A stretch of DNA of 64,000 bases from positions 310,001 to 374,000 of the forward strand of contig CAWCLV010000003.1 of NCBI GenBank assembly GCA_963796485.1, in the 5' to 3' direction. This DNA comes from CAWCDJ01 sp963796485. GTDB taxonomy: Bacteria > Acidobacteriota > Terriglobia > Bryobacterales > Bryobacteraceae. The position numbers were made by a program, and so were the translations under genes. Every line of letters begins with the position of its first letter. The stretch's first letter is position 1. Positions 9,519 through 17,879 of the stretch are shown piece after piece. The notes under the pieces were generated by a model. The model did not search any database. It was not told the DNA's origin and was given only the letters and a program-made list of their open reading frames with translations.

Positions 9519-10319
9519 ATGACTGAAGCGCTTCGGCGTCTCGCCGGACGCCCCGATTTCCGGCGGAACCCGGCGAAAGCCCTTGCCAAACGCCTGGCCT
9601 GGCACGTTCGCTGGCTGGCCACTTCGCGTCCCGCGACGCTGCGAATGAAAGACGGGCTCTCCATCGCCGCACCGAAAGGGGCGGTGGGGGCCCTCATCTA
9701 CTATCTTGGAAATTCGGAGCCCGAAACGGCCCGGTTCCTGGAACGGTTCCTTAAGCCCGGGATGGTCTTCTTCGATGTCGGGGCGAATATCGGCGAGTTC
9801 ACGCTGCTCGCTTCCCGGCGGGTGGCCCCGCATGGATCCGTGCATGCCTTCGAGGCCCAGCCCGATACGTTCGCCCTGCTCGAACGGAACTGCGCCTCGA
9901 ACCGCGCGGTCAACGTCAGGCGCAACGCCTGCGCCGTTTCCGATAGCGACGGCGAGACCGACTTCGATGTCTGCGCCGAGCCGGCTATGTCGTCGATCGC
10001 CGCCGCGCCCGATCTGCCGCGAAAACGCCTGGCAAGGATCCGCGTCCCCACCGTTTCGCTCGACACCTACTGCCGGCGCGAGCGCGTCTGGCCCGACCTC
10101 ATCAAGATCGACGTGGAGGGCGCCGAGTCGTTGGTGCTGTGCGGAGCCGCCGATCTCCTGGCCCGGCCCTCGGCCCCCGTCCTCATCTTCGAGTGCCTGC
10201 CCGAAACCTACTCGCGCTTCGGTTGCGCGGAGGAGGACGTGACCGGATACCTGCGGTCCTTCGGTTATGAGGTCCGGCCGGTGACCGGCAGCTATAACCG
10301 GATCGCGCGAAAACCATAG
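9519..10319 (+). CDS. FkbM-family methyltransferase
   Basis: 266 residues, 10 bases after the epimerase gene. FFDVGANIGEFTLLAS is the SAM-binding motif I, HAFEAQPD follows strand two, and LIKIDVEGAESLVL is the hallmark D-V-E-G-A-E of FkbM methyltransferases. It probably methylates a hydroxyl of a sugar residue in the exopolysaccharide. It is the last gene before a large inverted repeat that separates it from the GT2 gene. Confidence 0.9.
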   Translation: MTEALRRLAGRPDFRRNPAKALAKRLAWHVRWLATSRPATLRMKDGLSIAAPKGAVGALIYYLGNSEPETARFLERFLKPGMVFFDVGANIGEFTLLASRRVAPHGSVHAFEAQPDTFALLERNCASNRAVNVRRNACAVSDSDGETDFDVCAEPAMSSIAAAPDLPRKRLARIRVPTVSLDTYCRRERVWPDLIKIDVEGAESLVLCGAADLLARPSAPVLIFECLPETYSRFGCAEEDVTGYLRSFGYEVRPVTGSYNRIARKP

Positions 10320-10331
10320 GCCTAAAGTCAG

Positions 10332-10412
10332 AACCGGGCGGGCCGGGAGGCCTGCCCCACTTGCAGCGCGTCCAGGCTGGTAAGTGGGGCGGGCCCCCCG
10401 GCCTGCCCGGTT
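10332..10412. repeat. Long inverted repeat, copy A of a dispersed family
   Basis: Left arm 10332-10362 and right arm 10382-10412, each about 31 bases, are nearly complementary and enclose a 19-base loop. Arm and loop sequences recur at 44977-45055 and 54965-55045, and the arms alone recur at 15925-15990. Here it lies between two + strand genes of the polysaccharide operon. It could weaken read-through or be a REP-like mobile repeat. Confidence 0.88.
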
Positions 10413-10460
10413 TGAAAGCTTCCTGTCCAAAGGGAAATGTGGAGCAGAGCTCAACAAACC

Positions 10461-11429
10461 ATGTCCATATCGGTGGTGATGACGGTCTTTAACGGGCAGC
10501 GATTCCTCGCGGATGCGATCCGGAGCGTCCTTGCCCAGACCATGCGCAACTTCGAGTTGATCGTGGTGGACGACGGTTCCACCGACGCATCCCCGGCGAT
10601 ACTCCGACAATTCGCGTCGCGCGATCCGCGAATTCGCGTGCTCCGGCAGGAGAACGGCGGCGTGCCCAAAGCGGCGAATGCCGGGATCCGGGCGGCACGC
10701 TACCAGTGGATCGCGCGCAGCGACGCCGATGATCGCATGCTGCCCCATCGCCTGGAGCGGCAGTGGGCGTTTCTCGGGGACCACGCGGGGAACGACGTCC
10801 TGTGCAGTTACTGCTACTTCATCGACGCCTCGGGAAAGCGCATCGGTTCTTCGGCGCGCCCGCTGGAATTGGAGCGCGGCAGGCGCGAGTTCCGGCCCTC
10901 CCTGTTTCTGGAATTGACGAACTCGACCGTGCTGATGCGGAAAGAGGCGTTCTTCGGAGCCGGCGGCTATCGGGACCTTGCGTATGCCGAGGATCGCGAT
11001 CTCTGGGGCCGGCTCGCCACCGCCGGATGTCGCATGGCGTGCCAGCCCGAGTTCCTGGAGGAGTTCCGCCTGCACGGCGGTTGCTTAACCATGCGGAACG
11101 CGTCGCTGCAGCATGAGTTGTGCGGTTGGATCGACCTGAACGTCGTTCGCCGGCTGCAGGGCATGCCGGAGTTGACCCTCCCGGAGTTCCGCCAATGGCG
11201 CCGGAACCAACCGCTGCGGGCGCGCCTGCGCGACAGGCGCAACTTCGGCGCCCTGCATACGTTCAAGAGAGCCTCGCGACATTACGGAGAGCGGCGGTAC
11301 GGCCGCTGCGCCCTGAACATCGCGGCGGCCGTGTGCCTGGACCCGGCGCACATTTTCAGCCGGGTCATCTCAAGGTTGCGGGGCGGCGAACCGCAACCGC
11401 CTGCGATGACACAGGCCAACCGTAATTAG
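10461..11429 (+). CDS. GT2-family glycosyltransferase
   Basis: 322 residues from the ATG immediately before ISVVMTVFNG; an in-frame ATG at 10437 would add 8 residues, and neither start has a well-spaced ribosome binding site. The GT-A fold is shown by VVDDGSTDAS and the metal-binding SDADD (the D-x-D region), followed by an acceptor region ending near ED. It transfers a sugar from a nucleotide donor and closes the + strand polysaccharide gene set. Its last 65 bases overlap the 3' end of the convergent beta-helix gene. Confidence 0.9.
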   Translation: MSISVVMTVFNGQRFLADAIRSVLAQTMRNFELIVVDDGSTDASPAILRQFASRDPRIRVLRQENGGVPKAANAGIRAARYQWIARSDADDRMLPHRLERQWAFLGDHAGNDVLCSYCYFIDASGKRIGSSARPLELERGRREFRPSLFLELTNSTVLMRKEAFFGAGGYRDLAYAEDRDLWGRLATAGCRMACQPEFLEEFRLHGGCLTMRNASLQHELCGWIDLNVVRRLQGMPELTLPEFRQWRRNQPLRARLRDRRNFGALHTFKRASRHYGERRYGRCALNIAAAVCLDPAHIFSRVISRLRGGEPQPPAMTQANRN

Positions 11430-12927
11430 CGGGCGGACGGCTCACCGCAAGCGGAGCCGGGTCGGGAAGCGGCAGCACGTTGTCGATGGTGCCGTTAGGC
11501 TCCTGGCCCGCTGCACGGAAACCATCCCAGGTGAGGCCGCCACCCCACGCGAACTGGTACTGCGTGGGATCGGAGAAGTGGTACGCGTTATAGTCGAACA
11601 CGTTGTTTCCGTTCGTCATTACCGCCTGATTCCAGTCCGCCACCAGGCCGGTTGCGCCCTGCGGGCTTTGCCGCGTGATGATCACGTTGTGATGGATGTA
11701 GTTGTTGATCGCCAGGTGCGGACCGAACTGTCCGGAGCCCCGGTTTTGCTGGATGATCCCGATCGCGTTGCCCTGCGTCGGCGCCACATCGACGGTGTTT
11801 TCGTAAACCTGCACATTGCTCGAGTTCTGGATCAGAATTTGCGCTCCCCACATCCACCATCCGCCATTCGGAATGTAGTTGTAGCGGGCGGTGTTGTACC
11901 GGATCGTGGCGTTGTAGCTGATCTCGTATTGGATTCCCGGGCCGCCCCAATTGTTTTCGACGAGGTTGTGCTCGATCAGGGTGTTGTTGCAGTCGATGTC
12001 GGCCCAAAGTCCCGGCCCGTTGTTGTGGTGCGAGTGGTTGCCCCGCAGTACGAGCCCGGTGGACCCTGCGAATTTCGCGCCGCCCGCCTCCCAGGTGATG
12101 TCAAATCCGGCCCAGTTGTTGTAGCTGATCTCGTTATTTTCCACGAGCAGGTTGGCGCCCACGCCGCCGATCCCTTTTTGGCCGTTATCGTGAACGAAGT
12201 TCCCGGCCGCCTGGCCGCCATCGCCTAGCGTGATTCCCGTCCCGTGGTTCCATCGCACCTCGTTGTTCAGCACCTTCCAGTTGGCACCCGGGCTCTGGTC
12301 GCCGATGGCTCCGAACTGGGCGGGAACAGCGTACTTATCGACTACCAACCCCTGGACGGTGACGTTCGAGGCCGGTCCGGAGAACGCGCTGCGCGCCGTG
12401 CTGATCTCAACGGTGTGGCCGGACGGGTCGTCGGCGAAGTACACAACCTGGTTGGCGTAATCGAAAAACCACGTTCCCGGCGCGACCTGGCTGATATCGC
12501 CGACATGCAGCAGCGGCCGGCCATCGAAAAACAGATCCTCGGGGTGCATGCACCGGGGGTGCGCCTGGTCGCAGGAACCGTTGAGCTGGCCCTGCTGGAT
12601 CTGCCCCGTGGCCGCGAACAGGGTTCCCATCGGGGTGAAGGAAGTCAGCAGTTGCGCTCCGCTGAGGATGGCCCCGGGTTGGCCGGTGAACGTGTCCCAA
12701 CTCTTGGGTTGAATCGACTGCAGCCGGTAGATGCCGGGTTGCAGTACGAACGTCGTGTTTTCGGGATACGCGTTCACCGCCTGCTGGATGTTGTCACCGG
12801 GAGAGAGTGTGACCGGGTTCTGAAATGCCCCGAGAGGCGAGGCTATAAAAAAGACCGCACAAGCACTGGAGACAGTTCGCCTGGAGAAATAGAAACGTGG
12901 AGACTTCAAAGGTAAAAGTCCTTTCAA
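11365..12927 (-). CDS. Secreted right-handed parallel beta-helix protein
   Basis: 520 residues from a TTG start, the only start that includes the hydrophobic signal segment (around residues 19-34). The mature part begins VTLSPGDNIQQAVNAYPENT, the usual opening of pectate-lyase-like helices, and continues with many short N-x-G/N-N-x-I coils, for example NNEVRWNHGTGI and LRGNHSHHNNGPGLW. Polysaccharide lyases, epimerases and hydrolases share this fold, and the catalytic type cannot be told. A paralogue follows at 13028-14488. The position beside the exopolysaccharide operon suggests action on that polymer. Confidence 0.85.
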   Translation of the reverse strand: MKGLLPLKSPRFYFSRRTVSSACAVFFIASPLGAFQNPVTLSPGDNIQQAVNAYPENTTFVLQPGIYRLQSIQPKSWDTFTGQPGAILSGAQLLTSFTPMGTLFAATGQIQQGQLNGSCDQAHPRCMHPEDLFFDGRPLLHVGDISQVAPGTWFFDYANQVVYFADDPSGHTVEISTARSAFSGPASNVTVQGLVVDKYAVPAQFGAIGDQSPGANWKVLNNEVRWNHGTGITLGDGGQAAGNFVHDNGQKGIGGVGANLLVENNEISYNNWAGFDITWEAGGAKFAGSTGLVLRGNHSHHNNGPGLWADIDCNNTLIEHNLVENNWGGPGIQYEISYNATIRYNTARYNYIPNGGWWMWGAQILIQNSSNVQVYENTVDVAPTQGNAIGIIQQNRGSGQFGPHLAINNYIHHNVIITRQSPQGATGLVADWNQAVMTNGNNVFDYNAYHFSDPTQYQFAWGGGLTWDGFRAAGQEPNGTIDNVLPLPDPAPLAVSRPPANYGWPVSSQAVAVRRPATLR

Positions 12928-13027
12928 AATCGCCTGAGGTCCTCGGGGTTGAGTCCTGAAGAGTGTCGGGTATCGACCTCAGAACTGTACCTTAGCGCGC
13001 TTTCATGGTTGTCGGCAAACGCACCAA

Positions 13028-14488
13028 TCACTTCAGCGCGTTGACGACATTGAAGAAGGAGGATTCGCCTCCGGGCGGGGGCAGAAGGTTGTCGAGGGTT
13101 CCGTGGAGTTCCTGCCCCAATTGCCGGAAGCCGTCCCAGGTGTAGCCCTGTCCCCAGGCCCACTGGTACTGAGCTACGTCGCTGACATGGTAAATATTGT
13201 AATCAAACCGGTTATTGCCGTTCGTGAGGACGTCTTGGCCCCAGTCCGCGACCAGCCCGGTGGCGCCCTGCGGGCTGCGGCGGGTGATGATCACGTTGTT
13301 GTGGATATAGTTGTTCGTGGCGAGGTGCGCGCCATACGGCCCGGAGCCGCGGTTCTGTTGGACGATGCCGATCGCGTTCCCGTCCGCCGGGAGAACATCC
13401 ACCGTATTTCCATAGACTTCCACGTTGCTGGAGTTCTGGATGAGAATCTGCGCTCCCCACATCCACCAGCCGCCGTTGGGAATGTAGTTGTAGCGGACCG
13501 CATTGTAGCGGATCACGGCGTTGTAGCTGATCTCGTACTGGATCCCCGGACCGCCGTAGTTGCTGGTTACGGTGTTGCCCTCGATCAGCGTGTTATTGCA
13601 ATCCACATCGGCCCAGAGCCCGGGCCCGTTGTTATCGTGGGACTTGTTCCCCCTCAGGACGAGCCCCGTAGTGGCCGCAAATTTCGCCCCGCCCGCTTCC
13701 CAGGCGATGTCAAAACCGGCGTAGTTGTTATAGGCGATCTCGTTATCCTGCGCGAGAAGGTTGGCTCCCACGCCGCCGATCCCCTTTTGCCCGTTGTTGT
13801 GTACGTAATTCTCGATGGCCTGGCTGCCGCTCCCGAGGGTGATCCCCGTCCCGTGGTTCCAGCGGACCTCGTTGTTGCTGACGGTCCAACCGGGTCCCGG
13901 GTATTGATCGCCGATTGCCCCAAACTGGGCCGGTATCGCGTATTTCTCGATCACCATGCCCTTGATCGTCACCTCGCTCGCCGGTCCCCAGAAGGCGCTG
14001 CGCGCGGTTCCGATTTCAACCGTATGTCCGGTCGGATCGTCCGCGAAGTACACCGCGTGATTGATGTAGTCGAAGAACCAGGTGCCGCTGGTGACTGCGG
14101 CAGTGCTGCCCACGTGCAGCAAAGGCCGGCCGTCGAAGAAGAGGTCTTCGGGGTACATGCACTGCGGGTGGGCCGCGTCGCAGGATCCGTTCAACTGGCC
14201 CTGCTGGGTCTGCCCGGCCGCCACCCAGAGATTGCCGCTGCGTGCGAAAGTAGTGAGAACCCGTGCGCCATTCAGGATCGCCCCGGGCTGACCGATAAAA
14301 GAGTCTCCGTTCTTCGGCTGAACCGATTGCAGCCGGTAGACGCCCGGCTGGAGGACAAACGTCGTGCCCTGGGGGCTGGAATTGACCACCTGCTGGATGT
14401 CGTTCCCTGGGGAGATGACGACTTGGGCCTGCAATCCCTGTAAGGGCAGACCCAGAAAAAGCAAAGTGCAGAATCCTGTGGACCTCAT
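13028..14488 (-). CDS. Secreted right-handed parallel beta-helix protein (tandem paralogue)
   Basis: 486 residues with a cleavable signal (MRSTGFCTLLFLGLPLQG, then LQAQ). It aligns over its entire length with the product of 11365-12927: both share GDNIQQ, NGSCD, MYPEDLFFDGRPLLHVG/MHPEDLFFDGRPLLHVG, NNEVRWNHGTGITLG and PNGGWWMWGAQILIQ. The pair therefore arose by tandem duplication and has diverged mainly near both termini. This copy is upstream in the transcription direction, 100 bases from its partner. It is divergent from the PqqD-like gene, with 210 bases between them. Confidence 0.85.
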   Translation of the reverse strand: MRSTGFCTLLFLGLPLQGLQAQVVISPGNDIQQVVNSSPQGTTFVLQPGVYRLQSVQPKNGDSFIGQPGAILNGARVLTTFARSGNLWVAAGQTQQGQLNGSCDAAHPQCMYPEDLFFDGRPLLHVGSTAAVTSGTWFFDYINHAVYFADDPTGHTVEIGTARSAFWGPASEVTIKGMVIEKYAIPAQFGAIGDQYPGPGWTVSNNEVRWNHGTGITLGSGSQAIENYVHNNGQKGIGGVGANLLAQDNEIAYNNYAGFDIAWEAGGAKFAATTGLVLRGNKSHDNNGPGLWADVDCNNTLIEGNTVTSNYGGPGIQYEISYNAVIRYNAVRYNYIPNGGWWMWGAQILIQNSSNVEVYGNTVDVLPADGNAIGIVQQNRGSGPYGAHLATNNYIHNNVIITRRSPQGATGLVADWGQDVLTNGNNRFDYNIYHVSDVAQYQWAWGQGYTWDGFRQLGQELHGTLDNLLPPPGGESSFFNVVNALK

Positions 14489-14698
14489 CGGTTCCTTTCG
14501 TTCCCCGTTTCGAGTGCCGGGAGAGTAGGGGATAAACCCATATCTAACTCCGCGACTCCTTTGTACGCAACTTCACAAAAGTGCTCTGTTCGAGGCCTAA
14601 CCAAAGTTAATCGCGCTGCTCGGGAGAATTCCTCCAAATGCGATATAAGTCACTTATTTTCAGTTATCTGGGCTGGTAGTCTGAAGCCTGGAGCTGAC

Positions 14699-14989
14699 AT
14701 GCGGGAAGCTTTGGAGCAGCGTTTGATCCGCCCGGCCGCGGACGCCGTTTCGTGCGAACTGAGGGGGGAAACCGTGATCCTCGACATGGTCTCGGGCCGC
14801 TACTTTGCGCTCGATCCGGTCGGCACCACCATTTGGGAGTGGATTCAGCAGCCCTGCACCTTGGCAGCGCTTTGCGAACGGCTGGTGGGCGAGTACGAGG
14901 TAGACCGGGAAACCTGCCGCCAGGATGTTTCCAGGCTCCTGGAGCAACTGGTGGAAAACGGCTTGATTCAACTCGATGACGCGAACTGA
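14699..14989 (+). CDS. PqqD-like peptide-recognition protein (lasso B1 type)
   Basis: 96 residues from ATG; in-frame sequence upstream to a TTG at 14561 has no recognisable content. The sequence has the PqqD/RiPP-recognition-element pattern: VSCELRGETVILDMVSGRYFALDPVGTTIWEW, then a winged-helix end LVENGLIQL. Such proteins bind the leader of a precursor peptide. The gene overlaps the B2-like gene by 14 bases. No precursor was found nearby, so the role here may be different from lasso biosynthesis. Confidence 0.85.
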   Translation: MREALEQRLIRPAADAVSCELRGETVILDMVSGRYFALDPVGTTIWEWIQQPCTLAALCERLVGEYEVDRETCRQDVSRLLEQLVENGLIQLDDAN

Positions 14990-15440
14990 CAACCGCGCCG
15001 CACCGCCGCGCCGCCCGAGGACCCGCCGGGAATACGGCCTGCTGCTACAAGCTCTGGCGGCGATCACGGTCGCCCGGATCGGCTTATTGCTGGTCTCGCT
15101 TGCCCGTGTCCGCCGCATGATTCATGGCCTGGTGCAAAGCGGGCGCCCGCTGCCGGCAAATAGCCAGTGCACGCCCGAGCAAGTCGTCCGGGCCGCGGTA
15201 TCGGCGGGAATCCACTCGCCGGTCGGGACCACTTGCCTCGCCACCGCAATCGTCGCCCAGGCCATGCTCCAGCGGCACGGCCACGATGCCCGGCTTCGAC
15301 TGGGCGTGCGGCGAAGCAGCACCGGCGCGTTTGCGGCGCACGCGTGGCTGGAGCGCGAAGGCAGAGTAGTGGTCGGCGGCGCCCCCGCCGAAATCGCCAC
15401 TTATACGCCGCTGCCGGAAATGGAGCACCTGATCCGATGA
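14976..15440 (+). CDS. Lasso-peptide B2-like (McjB C-terminal) transglutaminase-fold protease
   Basis: 154 residues. C87 in TTCLATAIVAQAMLQRHG and H122 in AAHAWLEREG fit the catalytic Cys and His of the McjB/B2 family, with LRLGVRRSS between them. A hydrophobic stretch at about 25-42 precedes the domain. In lasso systems B2 cleaves the leader from the precursor after B1 binds it. The start ATG overlaps the PqqD-like gene, and the stop overlaps the kinase-like gene (ATGA), so the three are co-translated. Confidence 0.85.
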   Translation: MTRTDNRAAPPRRPRTRREYGLLLQALAAITVARIGLLLVSLARVRRMIHGLVQSGRPLPANSQCTPEQVVRAAVSAGIHSPVGTTCLATAIVAQAMLQRHGHDARLRLGVRRSSTGAFAAHAWLEREGRVVVGGAPAEIATYTPLPEMEHLIR

Positions 15441-16405
15441 CTGCCGGACAAGCCGCTACCTCCGCCGTCTACGAATACGGCGCCTACAACCTGAACATTC
15501 GCTCGCATATCGAACTTCCCGACTTCCCTTCTCCGCGCGGAGGAGAGGACTTCGAGATCCGGCTGGAGTCGTGGCCCGGCGTCCCCGGGACCCGTTCGAT
15601 CTCCTGGCAGGAGGAGCCCGATTTCGAAGCGCGTTTCGACTATCCGGGGCTGGCCCGGTTCGTGGTGCGCGCCGGCCGCGAAGTGATCATCAGCGCGGCG
15701 CCGGAAGGCGATCCGGAAATCTTCCGCCTCTACGTGCAAGGCATGATGCTGGCGGCTGCTTTGTATCAGCGCGGCCTCTTCGTGCTCCATTCGAGTGTGG
15801 TGGATCTGGGTGGGTATGCGATTGGGTTCACCGGGATGGTGGGCGCCGGAAAATCGACCCTGGCCACCGCCTTCCGCGCGCGCGGCTACAAGATCCTGGC
15901 CGATGACAACGCCGCGATCGACGTGGGGCAGGCCTCCCGGCCTGCCCAATTCGACAAAATTGAAAACGGGCAGGCGGGGAGGCCTGCCCCGCCTTCCGCG
16001 CCGCGTGTATGGCCGGCCTTTCCGAGCCTCAGGGTCTATCCGGCGGTGGCCCGGTCCCTCGGTTTCGGACCGTCCGCGCTTCGCCCCGTGCACGTTTCGC
16101 AGGTCAAGCAAGCCCATGCCGTCGCCGACGCGTTTTCGCCTGGGCCCCTGCCGCTCGGCGCGGTGTACGTGCTCGACCGCGATTTCGAGGGCCCACCGCG
16201 CCGGATTCAGGCTGTGGAGAGCATGAAGGAGTTGATCCGCCACTCCGTTCCAACGCGATGGGGCGTTGCCGGGAACGCGCGGCACCTCCGGCTGTGCGCG
16301 CGCCTTGCGGGAAAGGTCCCCTTGTTTCGCATCGGGACCTTTCGGGCGCTGGCGGAGATACCCGGCATTGCGTCGAGCGTGGAGCAGCACGCCGCCAGTC
16401 TCTAA
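15437..16405 (+). CDS. HPr-kinase-like protein with an in-frame repeat insertion
   Basis: 322 residues starting at the ATG that overlaps the B2-like stop. A P-loop, GMVGAGKSTLA (residues 133-143), follows LFVLHSSVV, with H118 as in HPr kinase/phosphorylase relatives, and LADDNAAI (154-161) is the Asp-rich metal-binding part. Immediately after it, residues about 164-186 are encoded by a copy of the dispersed inverted repeat (15925-15990). Homologues in lasso clusters (PadeK, PsmK) phosphorylate the precursor peptide. It could also belong to the exopolysaccharide-linked HprK-related kinases. Activity after the insertion is uncertain. Confidence 0.8.
   Translation: MTAGQAATSAVYEYGAYNLNIRSHIELPDFPSPRGGEDFEIRLESWPGVPGTRSISWQEEPDFEARFDYPGLARFVVRAGREVIISAAPEGDPEIFRLYVQGMMLAAALYQRGLFVLHSSVVDLGGYAIGFTGMVGAGKSTLATAFRARGYKILADDNAAIDVGQASRPAQFDKIENGQAGRPAPPSAPRVWPAFPSLRVYPAVARSLGFGPSALRPVHVSQVKQAHAVADAFSPGPLPLGAVYVLDRDFEGPPRRIQAVESMKELIRHSVPTRWGVAGNARHLRLCARLAGKVPLFRIGTFRALAEIPGIASSVEQHAASL
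15925..15990. repeat. Inverted repeat copy B, inside the HPr-kinase-like gene
   Basis: Arms 15925-15947 and 15968-15990 match at 22 of 23 positions, with a 20-base AT-richer loop. The arm sequence is the same GGCAGGCC/GGCCTGCC-rich motif as in the copies at 10.3, 45.0 and 55.0 kb, but with the arm order swapped. The inserted DNA keeps the reading frame open and encodes a proline/glycine-rich linker. Confidence 0.85.
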
Positions 16406-16457
16406 CGTCCCTTTCTCATCGGGCCGGTGCCGACTTGCCGCAAACGTATGCCGCAAG

Positions 16458-16539
16458 CGGGGCTAAAGCCCCGTGCAGGTTGAAACCTGCCCCACATGGC
16501 GTGGGGCCGACTTAAGTCGGCGCGGGCTTTCAAGCCCGC
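16458..16539. repeat. Cluster of short perfect hairpins
   Basis: Five short dyads lie head to tail: 16458-16473, 16475-16490, 16489-16507 (GCCCCAC...GTGGGGC), 16507-16520 and 16522-16539, each with 7-8 base arms and tight loops. They occupy the gap between the HPr-kinase-like gene and the third beta-helix gene. The pattern resembles REP-type repeat clusters. It might end transcription of the upstream trio, but no U-tract is seen. Confidence 0.8.
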
Positions 16540-16579
16540 CGGCCCGATCGAATCGGGAAATCCGAGTCAGGCAGGTCTT

Positions 16580-17773
16580 ATGGCATTCCAACCGCTACTG
16601 TGGTTCGCCCTCGTGTTCTTCGGCCCACGCGCCGGGGACTATCTCGCTACCCTCCACCGGCCCCTGGCTCTGCGCGGCTCCGGCGTAACCCTTCGCTGCA
16701 AGCCGGGAGAGCAAATGTTCAAGGATTTCGACGGTGACGCCGTACAAATCACCGGCCGCGACATCACCATCGAAAACTGCCCCATCGATGGCGGCGGCAG
16801 CGCGCATCGGGGCAACCTGATCACCATCGCTAATGCCCAGGGCGTGGTCATCCGTAACTGCAAGCTGACCGGCGCCTCCGGGATTGCAGTGGCCATCTAC
16901 CGCTCTTCGGATGTCCACCTCACGGGCAACACGTTTTCCGGCAATCTGGGCAGCGCGGTCTTCGCGCAGGACGGCCTGGACGGCATCGAGATCGCATCCA
17001 ACACCATCGACACCTCGTCGGCCGCCCATCCCGGAATCGACACCATTGGCGTGCACACCTACCAGGACGGCGGGACTGCCACCAACATCAGCATCCACGA
17101 CAATCACATCGTGCATGGCGGCGACAATTTCGCGATCGAAGTCGGCGCGTTTGGCGCAAAGTCCGTGGCGCCCGACCACGTGACCTCGGAGAACAACTCG
17201 ATCACGATGGCCGGAGATTCGAACGGCGCGTTCTCGTATTCCACGCTCAATTCCGGTTCGGTCTCCGGCAACCGGATCGACGCCGGCGGGCACCATGTCC
17301 GGATCGGCGCGGTGGAACTGGTGAACACGACAGGCGTGGTGGTGGCGAACAACGTCCTGACCGGAACCCCGCCCCGAACCGCCTACACGGTTTCGATCAA
17401 CGGCAGCAGCCGGAACGTTTTCAAGGACAATGTCTTCGAAGGCGGCATCTACATCGGCACCAGCAGGCCGGAATCGCCCGACGTCGTCGGCAACGTAATC
17501 GAGGGCAACACCCTCACTGCAATGCCCGGCGCGGTGCTCAACCGGGGCCTGATCTGGTTCCAGTGCAATACGTTCCACGGCTCGGTGAGCCGCAACGTGG
17601 TGCGCTCCAACGTTCTCCGCGGCAACGCCTCCGGCCCCGCCGTGCTCTTCGAGAACGACTACTGGCAGGACGGAGCCCGGGTCGATGCGAACGAAGCCTC
17701 GTCCAACCGGATCAGCGGCAGCAGCGGCAAGATCGGGATCGGGCCGCACGTCACCAACACGAAACTCAACTGA
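16580..17773 (+). CDS. Secreted right-handed parallel beta-helix protein
   Basis: 397 residues from an ATG after GGCAGGTCTT. A short hydrophobic N-terminus (FQPLLWFALVFFG) may act as signal. The body has repeated beta-helix coils such as GRDITIENCPIDGGG, VVIRNCKLTGASGIAVAIY and VHLTGNTFSGNLGSAVFAQ, consistent with the pectate-lyase-like fold (Beta_helix, PF13229). It is not a close paralogue of the pair at 11.4-14.5 kb. It may act on the locally made polysaccharide. The family cannot be resolved further. Confidence 0.78.
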   Translation: MAFQPLLWFALVFFGPRAGDYLATLHRPLALRGSGVTLRCKPGEQMFKDFDGDAVQITGRDITIENCPIDGGGSAHRGNLITIANAQGVVIRNCKLTGASGIAVAIYRSSDVHLTGNTFSGNLGSAVFAQDGLDGIEIASNTIDTSSAAHPGIDTIGVHTYQDGGTATNISIHDNHIVHGGDNFAIEVGAFGAKSVAPDHVTSENNSITMAGDSNGAFSYSTLNSGSVSGNRIDAGGHHVRIGAVELVNTTGVVVANNVLTGTPPRTAYTVSINGSSRNVFKDNVFEGGIYIGTSRPESPDVVGNVIEGNTLTAMPGAVLNRGLIWFQCNTFHGSVSRNVVRSNVLRGNASGPAVLFENDYWQDGARVDANEASSNRISGSSGKIGIGPHVTNTKLN

Positions 17774-17879
17774 GATCCCACTTTCGGACATCAAAACCCG
17801 AAACCGCACGTCGCCGCCGGGCGTTGGCCGAGAAGAATCCGTCATTTAGCGTGGACTGTGCGGTGCATTATCCACGGGC

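Noticed and set aside
14638..14679. 13-codon peptide (MRYKSLIFSYLGW) before the PqqD-like gene as a lasso precursor
   Set aside because: It is too short to hold a leader plus core, lacks a ring-forming Asp or Glu at the expected place, and has no cyclase nearby.
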